From Thermoprotei archaeon (GTDB lineage: Archaea > Thermoproteota > Thermoprotei_A > Sulfolobales > Acidilobaceae), in NCBI GenBank assembly GCA_029335875.2, contig JARJMZ020000015.1, forward strand, positions 1-64,000: a DNA stretch of 64,000 nt, in the 5' to 3' direction. Under the pieces are notes generated by a model. It saw only the letters and a list, made by a program, of their open reading frames with translations. It was not told where the DNA came from and searched no databases. Below, piece by piece: positions 61,218 through 64,000 of this stretch (position 1 is the stretch's first letter; every line of letters starts with the position of its first letter). The position numbers and the translations under genes were made by a program.

Positions 61218-61851
61218 CAGCCGCCTCCACAAGCATACTCTTAACCCTAACCTCATATTCCCCCCTGATCCTAGATAAAACCTGGCTGAAATGAGCTGGG
61301 AGCTCTTCAGGCTTAAGCCCCCTAGCCAGATACCTTGAGAACTGCCTCTCATAAAACTCCCGGCTAGACTCTGAAAGCTCCGAGGCCCACCTGGATATGT
61401 GCTCGCACTTCAACCTATCCTCTGAGGGCAGCACCTCCCCAGAATGTGGGACGCTGAGGCCGGCGTCTAGAGCCCCTTTAAGGGCGGCGAAAACCCTACC
61501 ACCCCTGCTGGGAACGTTCAACCCTATATCTAGAACGGCCTCCCTAACCCCCTTAACTAGAGCCCTATAGCCGGCCAGGAGGCCTGTAAGGTAGGCTGCG
61601 CAAGTGCTCTTACCCCCTCCAAGCCACCCGTAGAGCTTAGTGAGCTCCCTACTGTGAGCTGCAGCTATAACCCTGTCACCTTCAACTCTAGCCTCGACAA
61701 CCTGGACTATCACATAGTTTAGAGTCTTCCTAACAACGAGCCTCGGCTTCCCCGATTTAACTAGTTTAAGCCTCCTATAATAGTCTGTCTTACCCTCCCT
61801 ACGCCTCCTCAAAGGCACCCTATACCTCGGACCCCTAGCCACTCTGCCCAC
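61207..61851 (-). CDS. rpl18: Large ribosomal subunit protein uL18
   Basis: The 214-residue archaeal L18 that binds 5S rRNA starts [20 protein letters not shown] and has [20 protein letters not shown] near 80-100 and [20 protein letters not shown] near 120. Overlaps L19e by 17 bases and S5 by 11. Confidence 0.96.
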   Translation of the reverse strand: MGRVARGPRYRVPLRRRREGKTDYYRRLKLVKSGKPRLVVRKTLNYVIVQVVEARVEGDRVIAAAHSRELTKLYGWLGGGKSTCAAYLTGLLAGYRALVKGVREAVLDIGLNVPSRGGRVFAALKGALDAGLSVPHSGEVLPSEDRLKCEHISRWASELSESSREFYERQFSRYLARGLKPEELPAHFSQVLSRIRGEYEVRVKSMLVEAADVV

Positions 61852-62305
61852 CCTTAACTAAGCCCGACTCCACAAGGTAAGACTTGAGTGTTGAAACGCT
61901 CTTAAAAGCCCCGCCTTTAGCCATCCTATAAAGCTTCCTGTAAGTCCTCCTATCTATGACCCCATGGTCTCTAAGCCATTTCAGAGTCCTCCTAATCTTC
62001 CTAATCCTCCCCATCCAAACCTCCTTACTATCCTCCCTCGCTGTTGAGGCCCCCTTCCTCTTCCCGTGTCCCCTGCGTTTACCCTCCTTTCTAGCCTTCC
62101 TCCTCTCAAGCCATCTAGTGTGGGAGTTGCTCTTCTCCGGCTTAACTTTTATTAGCCCCTTCTCTATGAGCCTCCTAACGTCATCCCTCGTTACTGCCTG
62201 GCTTATCTCCTCCTCGTTATCGGGGCTGGGGTTTATCCATATCCTGCTCTCCCCCACACCGAGAATATTTGCTGCGAGCCTCCTCTGAAGGCTATAGTCC
62301 GGCAT
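61835..62305 (-). CDS. rpl19e: Large ribosomal subunit protein eL19
   Basis: The 156 residues from ATG 62305 begin [20 protein letters not shown] and contain RVWINP-like [20 protein letters not shown] and [19 protein letters not shown], the classic L19e linker. ATG at 62305 is one base after the L32e stop, which fits the packed operon better than the longer frame to 62374. Confidence 0.95.
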   Translation of the reverse strand: MPDYSLQRRLAANILGVGESRIWINPSPDNEEEISQAVTRDDVRRLIEKGLIKVKPEKSNSHTRWLERRKARKEGKRRGHGKRKGASTAREDSKEVWMGRIRKIRRTLKWLRDHGVIDRRTYRKLYRMAKGGAFKSVSTLKSYLVESGLVKGGQSG

Positions 62306-62306
62306 C

Positions 62307-62690
62307 CTAGCCCACCACCCTGAACCCTCTCTCCTCAGCCGCCTTAACGATCTCAACCCTCTTCCTGAGGCCAACCGTTGAAGCCACGTAGATAACGTGC
62401 TTCCCAGGGTCTAGGCCCTCGAGGTCTTTAAGGCTCCTAACAACCACCGGCTTGAGCCCGCTAGGGTGGAGCCCCCTAAGAGCCCTCGGGGTCCTGTAGC
62501 CTATTTTAACCCTTGGCGGGTAGCCTTTAACCTCAAGCCTCATCTTACTATCGTTGCCTTTAGGCCTCCTCCAGCTATCCCTCCTCTCAAACTTCCAGAA
62601 CTCCCAGGACAGGTATCTCATGAACCTAGGCTTCCACTTACCCTTTAGAGCCTCCCTCAGCCTCCTCCTCTCTCTAACAGCCTCTGACAT
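62307..62690 (-). CDS. rpl32e: Large ribosomal subunit protein eL32
   Basis: The 127-residue protein includes FERRDSWRRPKGNDSKMRLE near 34-53 and PPRVKIGYRTPRALRGLHPS, conserved in eL32. It follows L6 after one base. Confidence 0.95.
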   Translation of the reverse strand: MSEAVRERRRLREALKGKWKPRFMRYLSWEFWKFERRDSWRRPKGNDSKMRLEVKGYPPRVKIGYRTPRALRGLHPSGLKPVVVRSLKDLEGLDPGKHVIYVASTVGLRKRVEIVKAAEERGFRVVG

Positions 62691-62691
62691 G

Positions 62692-63246
62692 CTACATCAC
62701 CTCCCTAGCGTAAATATATATGCCGTCCACATACTTCCTCCTATCCCTACCCTTAACTCTAGTAGCGTTCTCGATGTTAGCCGCAGTTTGACCCACAAGC
62801 TCTATGTCGGAGCCTTCAACAATAATATCCTGGCCTGAAACAGTAACCTTAACCCCGGACGGGATCTCCACATGCCTAACACTCTTCTCCCCCAGGAAGT
62901 TTGTTATGAGGAGCCTCCCCCTATCCACCCTAACGTTTATAGGGTAGTGGACGTAGATCACTTTAAGCTTATACCTAAACCCCCTAGTAACCCCAACGAT
63001 CATGTTCTCAATATGGGACGCTATAGAGCCGACGAGAGCCAGCCCCCTAGACTTGGGGAAGTAAGCCTCAACAACAACACTACCCCCCTCAACCCTAATA
63101 CTAACGCCGCGGGCGAAAGAGAAGTCGCGCTCAACAACCCCACGGGGCCCCCTAACCCTAACCTTGAACCCTTCAACTTCAACGTTAACCCCTTCAGGCA
63201 CCTCTACAGCCCTGCTAGCGTAGACCTCCCTAGGCACTAAAGCCAC
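62692..63246 (-). CDS. rpl6: Large ribosomal subunit protein uL6
   Basis: The 184 residues consist of two similar L6 domains; FKVRVRGPRGVVERDFS near 27 opens the first and VKVTVSGQDIIVEGSDIELV near 130 the second, followed by RRKYVDGIYIYARE. GTG start. It is the first gene of this ribosomal block: the usual upstream S8, S14 and L5 genes are missing and the divergent DJ-1 gene region begins right away, with an own promoter at 63270-63281. Confidence 0.95.
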   Translation of the reverse strand: MALVPREVYASRAVEVPEGVNVEVEGFKVRVRGPRGVVERDFSFARGVSIRVEGGSVVVEAYFPKSRGLALVGSIASHIENMIVGVTRGFRYKLKVIYVHYPINVRVDRGRLLITNFLGEKSVRHVEIPSGVKVTVSGQDIIVEGSDIELVGQTAANIENATRVKGRDRRKYVDGIYIYAREVM

Positions 63247-63269
63247 CTAATGCTTGAAACTATAAACTT

Positions 63270-63281
63270 AACCTTAAATAC
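63270..63281 (-). promoter_or_regulatory. TATA box of the L6-led ribosomal operon
   Basis: The reverse strand reads CGTATTTAAGGT around 63271-63282, about 26-30 bases before the GTG of L6. Its presence supports independent transcription of this operon piece. Confidence 0.45.
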
Positions 63282-63323
63282 GATAAATAAAACCGGGCAT
63301 AACCAGCTGAGGCATACTCCTAA

Positions 63324-63333
63324 AATATTTAAA
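63324..63333 (+). promoter_or_regulatory. TATA box of the DJ-1/PfpI gene
   Basis: AATATTTAAA predicts transcription starting near 63355, which excludes the upstream part of the open frame and supports the GTG at 63376. Confidence 0.5.
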
Positions 63334-63375
63334 TTCCGGGACTCCTATGAGGACTTTGAAGTAGGGTGTCCGGCC

Positions 63376-63954
63376 GTGCACCACGTTAAAATCCTCATAA
63401 TAGGTGGTGATGCCGCAGAAGCTCTCGAAATATTCTACCCATACTTTAGGCTTAAAGAGGAAGGCTGGAGGGTTGACGTTGCAGCCCCCACCAGGAAAGC
63501 CCTTAGAACAGTAGTCCACGATTTCGAGGAGGGCTGGGAAACATATACTGAGAAGCCAGGCTACAGGTTCCTGTGGGTCACAAAGACTCTGGCCGAGGTT
63601 AACCCTGACGATTACGACGGCCTCGTAATCCCCGGGGGTAGGATGCCTGAATATGTGAGGGTTACCGCGGAGGAGGATTTAAAAAGGATAGTCACAAAGT
63701 TCTTCCAGGACAATAAGCCTATAGCAGCCATATGCCACGGCCCCCAGATACTGGCAGCTTTCAACCTCCTCAAGGGCAGGAAAGTGACCACATACATAGC
63801 TGTTAAGCCTGAGGCTGTGAACGCCGGGGCCACATGGGTTGATGAGGAGGTTGTAGTTGACGGTAACCTTGTGACTTCCAGAGCCTGGCCCGACAACCCA
63901 GCGTGGATGAGGGAGTTCATTAAACTCGTCAAGGAGAGGGTTAAGACTTCTTAG
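63376..63954 (+). CDS. DJ-1/PfpI-family protein
   Basis: The 192 residues from GTG 63376 match the PfpI branch: VKILIIGGDAAEALEIFYPY with the active-site Glu, FRLKEEGWRVDVAAP, VIPGGRMPEYVR, and the nucleophile Cys in AAICHGPQIL near 106. Archaeal members have been described as intracellular proteases or, more recently, glyoxalase/deglycase-like enzymes; the residues for either are intact. The open frame continues back to 63250, but the TATA box and homology favour the GTG. A six-T run at 63986-63991 may end the transcript. Confidence 0.88.
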   Translation: MHHVKILIIGGDAAEALEIFYPYFRLKEEGWRVDVAAPTRKALRTVVHDFEEGWETYTEKPGYRFLWVTKTLAEVNPDDYDGLVIPGGRMPEYVRVTAEEDLKRIVTKFFQDNKPIAAICHGPQILAAFNLLKGRKVTTYIAVKPEAVNAGATWVDEEVVVDGNLVTSRAWPDNPAWMREFIKLVKERVKTS

Positions 63955-64000
63955 AGCCTGGCCAGCTCTAAACCTATTCTAACTGTTTTTTCAGCCACCT
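63951..64000 (-). CDS. C-terminal end of a gene entering from the right edge
   Basis: The reverse strand reads VAEKTVRIGLELARL followed by TAA, which overlaps the DJ-1 stop by four bases in convergent orientation. The helical, charged tail and tight packing suggest a real gene, but only 15 codons are visible. Confidence 0.35.
   Translation of the reverse strand, partial: VAEKTVRIGLELARL

Overview
The window looks like chromosomal DNA of a hyperthermophilic archaeon, most likely a crenarchaeon (Thermoproteota). It encodes reverse gyrase, an archaeal RNA polymerase and ribosomal-protein cluster in the S13-S4-S11-RpoD-L18e-L13-S9-RpoN-S2 order, archaeal isoprenoid genes and archaeal EF-2. Genes have short or absent leaders, TATA boxes about 25 bases before the start, many GTG/TTG starts, and Arg codons that are almost all AGA/AGG. 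The genus cannot be read from the sequence. No tRNA or rRNA gene and no cas gene was seen.

Left part (1-22.7 kb): the N-terminus of an exported or membrane-anchored protein leaves the left edge. Then come a DUF1028 protein, a dolichol-kinase-like membrane protein, a TGS-domain GTPase, an AbrB-PhoU protein, a PPC/DUF296 protein, and reverse gyrase followed by a nitrilase-fold protein that has lost catalytic residues. Next are a histone-deacetylase-family protein, the TldD/TldE pair, a sodium:solute symporter with a tiny membrane partner and a divergent HTH/substrate-binding regulator, an MMPL/RND transporter, a relic of a type I restriction helicase, and glutamyl-tRNA synthetase.

Central part (22.8-36 kb): a long leftward run, read from right to left, joins ribosomal proteins and RNA polymerase subunits to Memo, a GHMP-kinase-like gene, isopentenyl phosphate kinase, type 2 IPP isomerase and prenyl-diphosphate synthase, so translation and lipid synthesis appear transcriptionally coupled. 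L7Ae, pyrophosphatase and a metallo-beta-lactamase exonuclease follow, then a lower-GC stretch holding a secreted protein apparently split by a frameshift.

Respiratory part (36-49.4 kb): an FdhE-like zinc protein, an APC permease, and an 11-gene complex I operon (nuoA-B-C-D-H-I-J-K-M-L-N) without the NADH-input module EFG. This implies a quinone reductase or ion pump fed by another donor.

Right part (49.4-64 kb): EF-2 and a Brix protein precede the accessory region at 52.4-56.3 kb. Two close paralogues of an unrecognised gene flank an Nramp-like transporter that lacks the DPGN motif. One paralogue sits between copies of a CRISPR-like repeat (25-base repeat, one 40-base spacer, 3' end ATAGAAAG), preceded by a leader-like stretch. 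Further right are a DMT permease, a MetRS-beta-like protein, a putative nuclease-fold protein, an acyl-CoA thioesterase, and an spc-type ribosomal operon (L6-L32e-L19e-L18-S5-L30-L15) cut off from S8 on one side and secY on the other. A DJ-1/PfpI protein and the edge of another gene close the window.

A window-wide feature is a strong gradient in many genes: the coding strand is rich in G+T near the 5' end and rich in A+C near the 3' end.
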